A DNA stretch of 8,252 nucleotides, taken from assembly GCA_023388235.1 (NCBI GenBank), contig JAEWGQ010000124.1, forward strand, positions 1 through 8,252, read 5' to 3'. The position numbers and the translations under genes were made by a program. The notes beneath the pieces are model-generated. The model had not been told where the DNA came from and made no database searches. It was given only the letters and a program-made list of their open reading frames with translations. This document shows positions 1-6,491 of the stretch, piece by piece (positions within the stretch are counted from its first letter, which is position 1; each line of letters opens with the position of its first letter). The stretch is from Actinomycetes bacterium (lineage in GTDB: Bacteria > Actinomycetota > Actinomycetes > Actinomycetales > Cellulomonadaceae).

Positions 1-416
1 GGGTCGCGCCCGGCGGCCGCCAGCAGCGCGCGGCCCTCCCGGACCACCCACTCGAGCACGACCTCCGGCCCGGCGGCGATGGCCAGGGGGGCCTCGGTCT
101 CCGCGAGCACGGTGGACGCGAGGTCCGTGAGGGCCAGGCGGGCGTGCGTGGCGCCGAGGTCGACGGCGAGCACGACCCGCGCGCCGGGGGCGAAGGCGAA
201 GGTGGTGGGGGGCCGTCCGCCGGTGGAGCTCGCCTCGCCCGCCGGGGCGACCAGCCCCGCGGCGAGCAGCTGGTCGACGCGGGCGGCGACGGTGGACCGG
301 GCCTGCCCGGTGCTGGCCGCGAGGTCGGCGCGGGTGCGGGGCACCCCGTCGCGCAGCAGCTGGAACAGGTCGCCCGCACCGGTGTGCCGCTGGGGGAGCC
401 TCACGACGTCGTGCAT
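1..416 (-). CDS. ROK-family transcriptional regulator, N-terminal part (runs off left edge)
   Basis: This is the first 138 codons of a leftward gene; the rest lies outside the window. Residues about 14-56 form a winged helix-turn-helix of the kind that opens ROK/NagC/XylR regulators, with a recognition-helix-like stretch near TGQARSTVAARV at 36-47. Residues 65-70 read TGGRPP, the usual linker motif. At 81-97 comes VVLAVDLGATHARLALT, the first ATPase-fold (phosphate 1) motif of the ROK sugar-binding domain, centred on D86 and G88. Family knowledge: such proteins are DNA-binding repressors or activators that respond to a sugar or sugar phosphate. The HTH marks it as a regulator and not a ROK sugar kinase. 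The ATG at 414-416 was chosen because no other ATG or GTG lies between it and the in-frame stop at 492-494; the Shine-Dalgarno sequence is weak. It diverges from the ABC/dehydrogenase operon and is the likely local controller. The effector is unknown. Confidence 0.9.
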   Translation of the reverse strand, partial: MHDVVRLPQRHTGAGDLFQLLRDGVPRTRADLAASTGQARSTVAARVDQLLAAGLVAPAGEASSTGGRPPTTFAFAPGARVVLAVDLGATHARLALTDLASTVLAETEAPLAIAAGPEVVLEWVVREGRALLAAAGRD

Positions 417-534
417 GGCGCTCAGTGAACCACGAAAGCCCGGGGACTTGTGTCGGTCACGGTTCGGTAACTCCGACAGGTGACATCGAACTTATGATTG
501 ACGCCCGACAAAAGCCCGGTCTACGGTCGGCGGC
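417..534. promoter_or_regulatory. Divergent control region between the ROK gene and the sugar operon
   Basis: This 118-bp gap is clearly richer in A and T than its surroundings and must carry both divergent promoters and any operator. Visible repeats: GGTnAC occurs three times at 455-460, 466-471 and 479-484 (11 and 13 bp apart). TGTCGG at 451-456 is an exact inverse of CCGACA at 473-478, and CCGACA recurs at 505-510, inside the promoter spacer and 32 bp further on. GTTCG at 462-466 is inverted as CGAAC at 487-491. AAAGCCCGG occurs directly at 435-443 and 511-519. Any of these could be binding half-sites for the ROK protein; which one is not decidable from a single sequence. No convincing promoter for the ROK gene was found on the minus strand. 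Confidence 0.6.
498..527 (+). promoter_or_regulatory. Sigma-70-type promoter of the sugar operon, predicted leaderless start
   Basis: TTGACG at 498-503 matches five of six bases of the -35 consensus. After 18 bp comes TACGGT at 522-527, which fits the actinobacterial -10 pattern TAnnnT. Seven bases then lead directly to the ATG at 535, so transcription would begin at or within a base or two of the start codon. No Shine-Dalgarno sequence precedes this ATG, which agrees with a leaderless mRNA. Actinobacteria translate leaderless mRNAs efficiently. The spacer contains a CCGACA and an AAAGCCCGG repeat copy, so a regulator bound there would block RNA polymerase. Confidence 0.7.
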
Positions 535-2052
535 ATGGTCAACGAGGACCCCCGGCCGCTGCTCCAGATGCGCGGCATCGTCAAGCAGTTCCCCGGCGCC
601 CGGGCGCTCGACGGCGTCGACCTCGACGTGCTCCCGGGCGAGGTGCACTGCCTGCTCGGGCAGAACGGCGCCGGCAAGTCGACGCTGATCAAGGTGCTCG
701 CCGGCGCCCACCAGCCCACCGAGGGCGAGGTCCTGGTCGACGGCGCGCCCGTCACGATCCCGCACCCGGTCGCCGCCCTGCGGCTCGGCATCGCCACCAT
801 GTACCAGGAGCTCGACGTGGTCGGCGGCCTGACGGTCGCCGAGAACGTGTTCCTCGGCCACGAGCTCGCGACCGCGGGGGTCGCCCGCCGCCGCGAGGCG
901 CACCGCCGGACCCGCGAGGTGCTGGCACGCCTCGGCCACCCCGAGATCTCCCCGGGCCGGGAGGTGGGCGGCCTGCCCGCCGCCGCGCAGCAGATCGTCT
1001 CGATGGCCCGCGCGCTGTCGCACGACGCCCGCGTGATCGTCATGGACGAGCCCTCGGCCGTGCTCGACGCGGACGAGGTGCGCAACCTGTTCCGCGTGGT
1101 GCGCGAGCTCACCGCCGCCGGCGTCGCCATCGTCTACATCTCGCACCGCATGGAGGAGATCCGGGCCATCGGGGACCGCATCACCGTGCTCAAGGACGGC
1201 CGCACCGTCGCCCGCGACCTGCCCGCCCGCACCACCGGGACCCCGGACCTCATCCGGCTGATGACGGGGCGGTCGGTGGAGTACGCGTTCCCGCCGGCGC
1301 CCGGGGTGCCGCCCGACGCGGACGTGGTGCTCGACGTGCGGGACCTGGCGCTGCGCGGGACGTTCGCGGGGGTGTCGTTCCAGGTGCGGGCCGGGGAGAT
1401 CGTCGGCCTCGCGGGCCTGGTGGGCTCCGGCCGGTCCGAGATCCTCGAGACGGTGTACGGGGCCCGGCGTGCCACCGCCGGCACCGTCGCGGTCGAGGGC
1501 CGCCGGCTGCGCGCCGGCGACGTGCCGGGTGCGGTCGCCGCGGGCGTCGGCCTCGCCCCCGAGGAGCGCAAGGCGCAGGGGCTGCTGCTGGACGAGCCGG
1601 TGTACCGCAACATCACGCTGTCGACGTTCGGCCGGTTCGCCCGCGGCGGGCTGCTCGACGAGCGCGCCGAGCGCCGGGCCGCCCGCGCGCAGGCCGAGGC
1701 GCTGGACCTGCGGCCCGCCGGGGTCGACCGCCCGATGCGCACCCTGTCCGGCGGCAACCAGCAGAAGGCGATGCTCGCCCGCTGGCTGGTGCACGGGTGC
1801 CGCGTGCTGCTGCTGGACGAGCCGACCCGCGGGGTGGACGTCGGCGCGCGCGCCGAGATCTACGGCCTCGTGCGCCGGCTCGCCGACGCGGGCGCGGCCG
1901 TCGTGGTCGTGTCCAGCGAGATCCCGGAGGTGCTCGGTCTGGCCGACCGGGTGCTCGTCGTCTCCGAGGGCCGGGTCGTGCACGAGGGCCCGGCCGCCGC
2001 CACCGACGAGCACGCGGTGCTCGACCTCGTCATGGAAGGGAGTGCCGCGTGA
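535..2052 (+). CDS. Sugar ABC transporter ATP-binding protein (RbsA/MglA type, two NBDs)
   Basis: This 505-residue cytoplasmic ATPase drives sugar import. It has the usual length (about 500) and tandem NBD layout of the ribose/galactose/inositol/xylose importer family. NBD1 has Walker A GQNGAGKS at 42-49, a Q-loop in MYQEL, Walker B ending in D171-E172 and a switch His at 204. NBD1's signature is degenerate (GLPAAAQQ), as is normal for this family. NBD2 has a degenerate Walker A GLVGSGRS at 294-301, a good signature LSGGNQQK at 404-411 and Walker B LLLDEPTRGVD at 425-435; the switch His is replaced (VVSSEI). The canonical half-sites of one NBD thus pair with the degenerate half-sites of the other. 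The ATG lacks a ribosome-binding site and follows the promoter at leaderless distance; homologues start at about the same point before a LLQMRGIVKQFPG-like strand. The stop overlaps the permease GTG, so the two are translationally coupled. The substrate cannot be told from the ATPase. Confidence 0.96.
   Translation: MVNEDPRPLLQMRGIVKQFPGARALDGVDLDVLPGEVHCLLGQNGAGKSTLIKVLAGAHQPTEGEVLVDGAPVTIPHPVAALRLGIATMYQELDVVGGLTVAENVFLGHELATAGVARRREAHRRTREVLARLGHPEISPGREVGGLPAAAQQIVSMARALSHDARVIVMDEPSAVLDADEVRNLFRVVRELTAAGVAIVYISHRMEEIRAIGDRITVLKDGRTVARDLPARTTGTPDLIRLMTGRSVEYAFPPAPGVPPDADVVLDVRDLALRGTFAGVSFQVRAGEIVGLAGLVGSGRSEILETVYGARRATAGTVAVEGRRLRAGDVPGAVAAGVGLAPEERKAQGLLLDEPVYRNITLSTFGRFARGGLLDERAERRAARAQAEALDLRPAGVDRPMRTLSGGNQQKAMLARWLVHGCRVLLLDEPTRGVDVGARAEIYGLVRRLADAGAAVVVVSSEIPEVLGLADRVLVVSEGRVVHEGPAAATDEHAVLDLVMEGSAA
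2034..2042 (+). promoter_or_regulatory. Ribosome-binding site fixing the permease GTG start
   Basis: The purine run GGAAGGGAG ends six bases before the GTG at 2049 and lies inside the last codons of the ATPase gene. It supports GTG 2049 as the permease start, although the open frame itself extends far upstream. Confidence 0.75.
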
Positions 2053-3092
2053 GCGAGCACCAGGTCACGACGCCGGTCCCCGGCGAGTCCGCGCGCGTCG
2101 AGCGCACGGCGCCCGCCCCGGGACGCCGCGGGCCCGCCTCGGGCGCCGCCACCCGCACGCTCGGCCTCGTCGTCGCCCTCGTGGCGATCGGCGTGGTCGG
2201 CTACGTCACGGCCGGCAGCCGGTTCGCCAGCCTCGACAACATGGTGGTGATCCTCAGCGCGGCCTCGGTCGTCGGGGTGGTCAGCATCGGCATGACCTTC
2301 GTCATCACCGCCGGGGGCATCGACCTGTCGGTCGGCTCCGTCCTCGGCCTCGCGTCGGTGTGGGCGACCACGCTCGCGACGCAGCAGATGGCCGACCGGT
2401 ACGGCTGGATCGTCATGGTGGCCTGCGCCCTCGCCGTCGGTGCGGGGGCGGGGCTGGTCAACGGCGTGCTCGTCGCGTACGGCCGGGTGGTGGCGTTCAT
2501 CGCGACGCTCGCGATGCTCGTCGCCGCCCGCGGTCTGGCGGAGCTCATCGCCCAGCGGCGCACGCAGCTCGTGCGGGCGTCCTCGTTCTCCGACACGTTC
2601 AAGGGCTCCCTGCTCGGCGTGCCGAAGATCGTGTGGATCTTCGCGGTCGTGGCGCTGGTGGGCTGGTTCGTGCTCAACCGCACGACGTTCGGGCGCCGCA
2701 CGGTCGCCGTGGGCGGCAACCCGGAGGCGGCGCGGCTCGCGGGCATCCGGGTGCGCCGGCACACGATGCTGCTCTACGCGCTGTCCGGCCTGACCGCGGG
2801 CATCGCCGCCGTCATGATGCTGGCCCGCACCGGCGCCGGGTCGTCCACCAACGGCCAGCTGTACGAGCTGGACGCCATCGCGGCCGTCGTCGTCGGCGGC
2901 ACCCTGCTGGCCGGCGGGCGCGGCACCATCGTCGGCACCGTCCTCGGCGTCCTCATCTTCCAGACGCTCACCAACGTGTTCATCCAGAACAACCTGGACT
3001 CGTCGGTCCAGGCCGTGGCGAAGGGGGCGATCATCGTCGCCGCCGTCCTGCTGCAGCAGCGCTTCACCGCGCGCACCCCCCGCACCACCTAG
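2049..3092 (+). CDS. Sugar ABC transporter permease (RbsC type, BPD_transp_2 family)
   Basis: This 347-residue integral membrane protein would form the homodimeric channel of the importer. A hydrophilic, Pro/Arg-rich cytoplasmic tail of about 36 residues precedes the first membrane helix at about 38-55, followed by several further hydrophobic segments. Family hallmarks are visible: AGGIDLSVGS at 88-97, the cytoplasmic coupling stretch GGNPEAARLAGI at 222-233, and a C-terminal block reading GGTLLAGGRGTIVGTVLGV. Length is normal for RbsC-like permeases (about 320-350). The start is GTG 2049, sharing the GTGA tetranucleotide with the ATPase stop and preceded by GGAAGGGAG at six bases. The ATPase/permease/binding-protein order is that of rbsACB-like operons. 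RbsC, XylH, MglC and inositol permeases are all similar at this level, so the substrate stays open. Confidence 0.95.
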   Translation: MSEHQVTTPVPGESARVERTAPAPGRRGPASGAATRTLGLVVALVAIGVVGYVTAGSRFASLDNMVVILSAASVVGVVSIGMTFVITAGGIDLSVGSVLGLASVWATTLATQQMADRYGWIVMVACALAVGAGAGLVNGVLVAYGRVVAFIATLAMLVAARGLAELIAQRRTQLVRASSFSDTFKGSLLGVPKIVWIFAVVALVGWFVLNRTTFGRRTVAVGGNPEAARLAGIRVRRHTMLLYALSGLTAGIAAVMMLARTGAGSSTNGQLYELDAIAAVVVGGTLLAGGRGTIVGTVLGVLIFQTLTNVFIQNNLDSSVQAVAKGAIIVAAVLLQQRFTARTPRTT

Positions 3093-3124
3093 GTCCCGTC
3101 CCGTCTGCCCGCTGGACATCGTCG

Positions 3125-3130
3125 AAGGAG
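3125..3130 (+). promoter_or_regulatory. Strong Shine-Dalgarno of the binding-protein gene
   Basis: AAGGAG stands five bases before the ATG at 3136. A strong site fits the need to make the binding protein in excess of the membrane components. Confidence 0.75.
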
Positions 3131-3135
3131 ATCCC

Positions 3136-4191
3136 ATGTCCGCTCGCCCGACCGCGCGCCGCCGCCGCCTCGTGCCGCTCGCGCTGCTCACCGCCGGCCT
3201 GCTGGCCGCCTGCACGTCCAACACCCCCGCCGACGACGACGAGGGGCAGGGCGACGGCGGCGCCGCCCAGGCCGTGTCCGACAACGACGAGGCCGGCGAC
3301 GAGCTCGTCATCGGCTTCTCCGCCCCCGCCGCCGACCACGGCTGGATGGGCGCGATCACCTCGGCCGCGCAGAAGGAGGCCGAGCGCTACGACGACGTCG
3401 AGCTCCGCGTGGCGGAGGGCACGAACGACGTCAACCTGCAGATCAGCCAGATCGAGGGCTTCATCAACGACGGCGTCGACGCGATCGTGCTGCTGCCGTT
3501 CGACGGCGCCGCGCTCACCGACGTCGCGACGAAGGCGATGGACGCCGGCATCCCGGTCATCAACGTCGACCGGGAGTTCTCCAGCCCGTTCGCGTCGCGG
3601 GCCACCGTGCTCGGCGACAACTACGGCATGGGCGTGTCCGCGGGCACGTACATCTGCGAGCAGCTCGGCGACGAGCCCGACGCGGTGGTCGCCGAGATCG
3701 CGGGCATCGACTCGCTGCCGCTGACCCAGGACCGCAGCCAGGGGTTCGCCGACGCGCTCGACGGGTGCGGGCTGGAGGTGAGCAACCGGGTCGCCGCGGA
3801 CTTCACCGTCCAGGGCGGGGAGCAGGCCGCCGCGAACCTGCTGCAGGCCGCCCCGGAGATCGACGCCATCTGGAACCACGACGACGACCAGGGCGTCGGC
3901 GTGCTCGCCGCGATCGAGAACGCCGGCCGCGACGAGTTCTTCCTGGTCGGCGGCGCCGGCTCGGCCAACATGATGCGCGAGATCCAGAGCGGCGACTCCG
4001 TCGTCCGGGCCACCGTGGTCTACCCGTCGACGCAGGCCGCCGACGGCATCAAGCTGGCCCGGCTGGTCGCGCACGAGAAGTCGATGAGCGACCTGGCGTC
4101 CTCCGGCGTGCCGCGCACCGTCCGGCTCTACGCCCCGGTCGTCACGGCCGACAACGTCGACCAGTACCTCGACTCGGCCTTCGAGTCCTGA
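3136..4191 (+). CDS. Sugar ABC transporter substrate-binding lipoprotein (RbsB-like, Peripla_BP_4)
   Basis: This 351-residue secreted receptor captures the sugar outside the membrane and delivers it to the permease. The N-terminus is a lipoprotein signal: RRRR at 8-11, a hydrophobic core, and lipobox LAAC at 23-26, with C26 as the predicted lipidated residue. Residues about 27-55 form an Asp/Glu/Gly-rich flexible linker with a run of Asp codons. The type-1 periplasmic-binding fold begins at about residue 56 (ELVIGFSAPAADHGWMGAI). Ligand-contact-like motifs are NVDRE at 143-147 (D145-R146 correspond to the Asp-Arg pair of ribose-binding proteins), IWNHDDDQ at 245-252, and GAGS in the C-terminal lobe. 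Several positions differ from classical RbsB, so ribose should not be assumed. It follows the permease by 43 bp and is followed by a strong hairpin at 4199-4233. Confidence 0.94.
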   Translation: MSARPTARRRRLVPLALLTAGLLAACTSNTPADDDEGQGDGGAAQAVSDNDEAGDELVIGFSAPAADHGWMGAITSAAQKEAERYDDVELRVAEGTNDVNLQISQIEGFINDGVDAIVLLPFDGAALTDVATKAMDAGIPVINVDREFSSPFASRATVLGDNYGMGVSAGTYICEQLGDEPDAVVAEIAGIDSLPLTQDRSQGFADALDGCGLEVSNRVAADFTVQGGEQAAANLLQAAPEIDAIWNHDDDQGVGVLAAIENAGRDEFFLVGGAGSANMMREIQSGDSVVRATVVYPSTQAADGIKLARLVAHEKSMSDLASSGVPRTVRLYAPVVTADNVDQYLDSAFES

Positions 4192-4198
4192 CCCGGGC

Positions 4199-4233
4199 CG
4201 CGCGGGGCCGGTCCGCCGGGCCGGCCCCGCGCG
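4199..4233 (+). terminator. 13-bp perfect GC hairpin between transporter and enzyme genes
   Basis: Bases 4199-4211 (CGCGCGGGGCCGG) are the exact reverse complement of 4221-4233, with a 9-base loop. The stem starts eight bases after the binding-protein stop. No T run follows, so it is not a classical intrinsic terminator. In high-GC actinobacteria it could act as a U-less terminator, as an attenuator, or as a 3' stabiliser of the transporter message. The Shine-Dalgarno of the next gene (4241-4248) lies just outside the stem and stays free. Confidence 0.7.
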
Positions 4234-4240
4234 CCCACCC

Positions 4241-4248
4241 GAGGAGGG
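4241..4248 (+). promoter_or_regulatory. Ribosome-binding site of the dehydrogenase gene
   Basis: GAGGAGGG sits seven bases before the ATG at 4256 and is nearly complementary to the 3' end of 16S rRNA. It fixes the start. Confidence 0.75.
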
Positions 4249-4255
4249 TCCTGCG

Positions 4256-5434
4256 ATGGACGAGACGACGACGGCGCCGCTGCGCGTCGGCATGGTGGGG
4301 TACGCGTTCATGGGCGCGGCGCACTCGCACGCGTGGCGGACCGCGCCCCGGTTCTTCCCCCTGCCGCTGCGGCCCGTGCTGCAGGTGGTGGCGGGGCGGG
4401 ACCCGGCGGGCGTCGCGGCGGCGGCCGAGCGGCTGGGCTGGCGCGGCACCGCGGGCTCCTGGCAGGAGCTCGTCGCCCGCGACGACGTCGACCTGGTGGA
4501 CGTGTGCAGCCCCGGCGCCACGCACGCCGAGATCGCGGTGGCGGCGCTCGAGGCGGGCAAGCACGTGCTGTGCGAGAAGCCCCTCGCCAACACCGTCGCG
4601 GAGGCCGAGACGATGGTCGCGGCCGCGCAGGCGGCGGCGGCGCGCGGCGTGCGGTCGATGGTCGGCTACACCTACCGGCGGGTGCCCGCGGTGCAGCTCG
4701 CCCGCACCCTGGTCGCCGAGGGGCGGATCGGCACCGTGCGGCACGTGCGGGTGCAGTACCTGCAGGACTGGCTGGCCGACCCCGAGGCGCCGCTGTCGTG
4801 GCGGCTCGACCGGCAGGCCGCCGGCTCCGGGGCGCTGGGCGACATCGGGTCGCACGCCGTGGACCTGGCGCAGTTCGTCACGGGGGAGCGCGTGACCGGG
4901 GTGTCCGCCGTGCTGGAGACGTTCGTGCACGAGCGGCCCGTCGCGGCCGAGTTCGCCGGGCTGCACGGGACCGGCGGGACCGCGCGGGGGCCGGTCACCG
5001 TCGACGACGCCGCGGTGTTCCTCGGCCGGATGTCGGGCGGCGGGCTCGGCGTGTTCGAGGCGACCCGGTTCGCCACCGGCCGCAAGAACGCCCTGCGGCT
5101 GGAGGTCAACGGCGACCGCGGGTCCCTGGCGTTCGACTTCGAGGACATGAACGTCCTGCACTACCACGACGCCACCGAGGACCCCCGGTACGCCGGCTTC
5201 CGGCGGATCGTCGTCACCGAGCCGGAGCACGCCTACGTGGCCCGGTGGTGGCCCGCCGGCCACGGCCTCGGCTACGAGCACGCGTTCACCCACCAGGTCG
5301 TCGACCTGGTGCAGGACGTGGCCGCCGGGCGCGACCCCTCCCCGTCGTTCGCCGACGGCCTCGCGGTCCAGCGGGTGCTGGCCGCCGTCGAGGCGTCCGC
5401 CGCGGACGGCAGCCGCTGGGTCGCGCTGCCCTGA
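4256..5434 (+). CDS. Gfo/Idh/MocA-family NAD(P)-dependent sugar dehydrogenase
   Basis: This 392-residue cytoplasmic oxidoreductase is of usual family length. The N-terminal Rossmann fold has the glycine motif GMVGYAFMG at 12-20 and the helix AAHSHAWR after it. The conserved CEKPLANT follows at 106-113, whose K108 is the expected catalytic/substrate lysine. The second half carries GDIGSHAVDL at 195-204, where D196 and H200 match the Asp/His pair that completes the catalytic triad in inositol-type dehydrogenases. Such enzymes oxidise a ring hydroxyl of a sugar or polyol to a ketone using NAD(P)+. The GYAFMGAAHSHAW opening resembles the actinobacterial subgroup that includes levoglucosan dehydrogenase (C3 oxidation) and inositol 2-dehydrogenase-like proteins; this is from memory and the substrate is not proven. 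It has a strong ribosome-binding site and lies between importer and TIM-barrel gene on the same strand, so a catabolic first step is the natural reading. Confidence 0.93.
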   Translation: MDETTTAPLRVGMVGYAFMGAAHSHAWRTAPRFFPLPLRPVLQVVAGRDPAGVAAAAERLGWRGTAGSWQELVARDDVDLVDVCSPGATHAEIAVAALEAGKHVLCEKPLANTVAEAETMVAAAQAAAARGVRSMVGYTYRRVPAVQLARTLVAEGRIGTVRHVRVQYLQDWLADPEAPLSWRLDRQAAGSGALGDIGSHAVDLAQFVTGERVTGVSAVLETFVHERPVAAEFAGLHGTGGTARGPVTVDDAAVFLGRMSGGGLGVFEATRFATGRKNALRLEVNGDRGSLAFDFEDMNVLHYHDATEDPRYAGFRRIVVTEPEHAYVARWWPAGHGLGYEHAFTHQVVDLVQDVAAGRDPSPSFADGLAVQRVLAAVEASAADGSRWVALP

Positions 5435-5461
5435 CACCGACCGCACCGCACGAGGACCCGC

Positions 5462-5468
5462 GAAGGAG
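5462..5468 (+). promoter_or_regulatory. Ribosome-binding site of the TIM-barrel gene
   Basis: GAAGGAG lies eight bases before the ATG at 5477 and supports that start. The 42-bp gap after the dehydrogenase stop contains no other visible signal. Confidence 0.7.
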
Positions 5469-5476
5469 CGAGCACC

Positions 5477-6481
5477 ATGGCACGACCGATCACCCTGTTC
5501 ACCGGCCAGTGGGCCGACCTGCCGTTCGAGGAGGTCGCCCGGCTCGCCGCCGGCTGGGGGTACGACGGCCTCGAGATCGCCTGCTGGGGCGACCACCTGG
5601 ACCCCTGGCGGTGGGACGACGACGACTACGTGCAGAGCCGGCTGGACGTCCTCGAGCGGTACGGCCTCGGGGTGTGGGCGATCTCCAACCACCTCAAGGG
5701 CCAGGCGGTGTGCGACGACCCCATCGACCAGCGGCACCGCGACATCCTCCCGGACGTGGTGTGGGGCGACGGCGACCCCGAGGGGGTGCGGCAGCGGGCC
5801 GCGCAGGAGATGCAGCACACCGCCCGCCTCGCCGCGCGCCTGGGCGTGCGGACCGTCGTGGGGTTCACCGGGTCCGCGATCTGGAAGTACGTGGCGATGT
5901 TCCCGCCCGTGAGCGCCGCCGCCGTCGACGCCGGGTACCAGGACTTCGCCGACCGGTGGAACCCCATCCTCGACGTGTTCGACGAGGTGGGCGTGCGCTT
6001 CGCGCACGAGGTGCACCCGTCGGAGATCGCGTACGACTACTGGACCACCGTGCGCACGCTCGAGGCCATCGGCCACCGCGAGGCGTTCGGCCTCAACTGG
6101 GACCCCAGCCACATGGTGTGGCAGGACCTCGACCCCGTCGGCTTCCTGTGGGACTTCCGCGACCGGATCTACCACGTGGACTGCAAGGACACGAAGAAGC
6201 GCCTGCACAACGGCCGCAACGGGCGGCTCGGCTCGCACCTGCCCTGGGCCGACCCGCGCCGCGGCTGGGACTTCATCTCGACCGGGCACGGGGACGTGCC
6301 GTGGGAGGACGCGTTCCGCACGCTCAACGCCATCGGGTACGACGGCCCGCTGTCCGTCGAGTGGGAGGACGCCGGCATGGACCGGATGCTCGGCGCGCCC
6401 CAGGCCCTCGACCACGTCCGGCGGCTCGCGTTCGACGCGCCGGACGCGGCCTTCGACGCCGCGTTCAGCCGGCGGGACTGA
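5477..6481 (+). CDS. Sugar phosphate isomerase/epimerase-like TIM-barrel enzyme (AP_endonuc_2 fold)
   Basis: This 334-residue protein belongs to the xylose isomerase-like TIM-barrel superfamily. The opening strand [20 protein letters not shown] is followed by [13 protein letters not shown]. Likely divalent-metal ligands sit at the usual strand ends: E178 in FAHEVHPSE (175-183), D209 with H212 in NWDPSH (207-212), H233 in YHVDCKD (232-238), and E295 in VEWED (294-298). A conserved block [17 protein letters not shown] lies between the third and fourth ligands. Related enzymes isomerise or epimerise keto-sugars, dehydrate inosose (IolE), or carry out beta-elimination on 3-keto-glycosides and C-glycosides. 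Pairing with a Gfo/Idh/MocA dehydrogenase suggests it acts on the keto product. Despite the family label, nothing here shows that the substrate is phosphorylated, and no kinase is nearby. It is the last gene of the operon; a large inverted repeat follows at 6492-6526. Confidence 0.9.
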   Translation: MARPITLFTGQWADLPFEEVARLAAGWGYDGLEIACWGDHLDPWRWDDDDYVQSRLDVLERYGLGVWAISNHLKGQAVCDDPIDQRHRDILPDVVWGDGDPEGVRQRAAQEMQHTARLAARLGVRTVVGFTGSAIWKYVAMFPPVSAAAVDAGYQDFADRWNPILDVFDEVGVRFAHEVHPSEIAYDYWTTVRTLEAIGHREAFGLNWDPSHMVWQDLDPVGFLWDFRDRIYHVDCKDTKKRLHNGRNGRLGSHLPWADPRRGWDFISTGHGDVPWEDAFRTLNAIGYDGPLSVEWEDAGMDRMLGAPQALDHVRRLAFDAPDAAFDAAFSRRD

Positions 6482-6491
6482 GGGCGCGCAC

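Noticed and set aside
1..416. ROK protein as a sugar kinase of the pathway
   Set aside because: An N-terminal winged HTH of about 55 residues precedes the ROK domain, which is the regulator architecture; the kinase active-site region is outside the window and cannot be assessed.
79..483. Plus-strand open frame opposite the ROK gene
   Set aside because: The minus-strand frame gives a coherent HTH plus ROK motif; the plus-strand product is Arg/Ser/Ala-rich with no motif.
489..494. TAAGTT on the minus strand as a -10 box for the ROK gene
   Set aside because: The hexamer fits TAnnnT but no -35-like sequence sits 16-19 bp upstream and it overlaps the rightward promoter region; the evidence is too weak to annotate.
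1000..1060. Degenerate ABC signature in the first NBD (GLPAAAQQ) as a possible inactivating change
   Set aside because: Asymmetric, degenerate half-sites are normal for RbsA/MglA-type tandem ATPases; the partner NBD carries a full LSGGNQQK.
457..2013. Long open frame on the minus strand opposite the ATPase gene
   Set aside because: Its translation is Arg/His/Gly-rich low-complexity sequence without domain motifs. Long antisense frames are expected in DNA this GC-rich, and the plus strand encodes a clear ABC ATPase.
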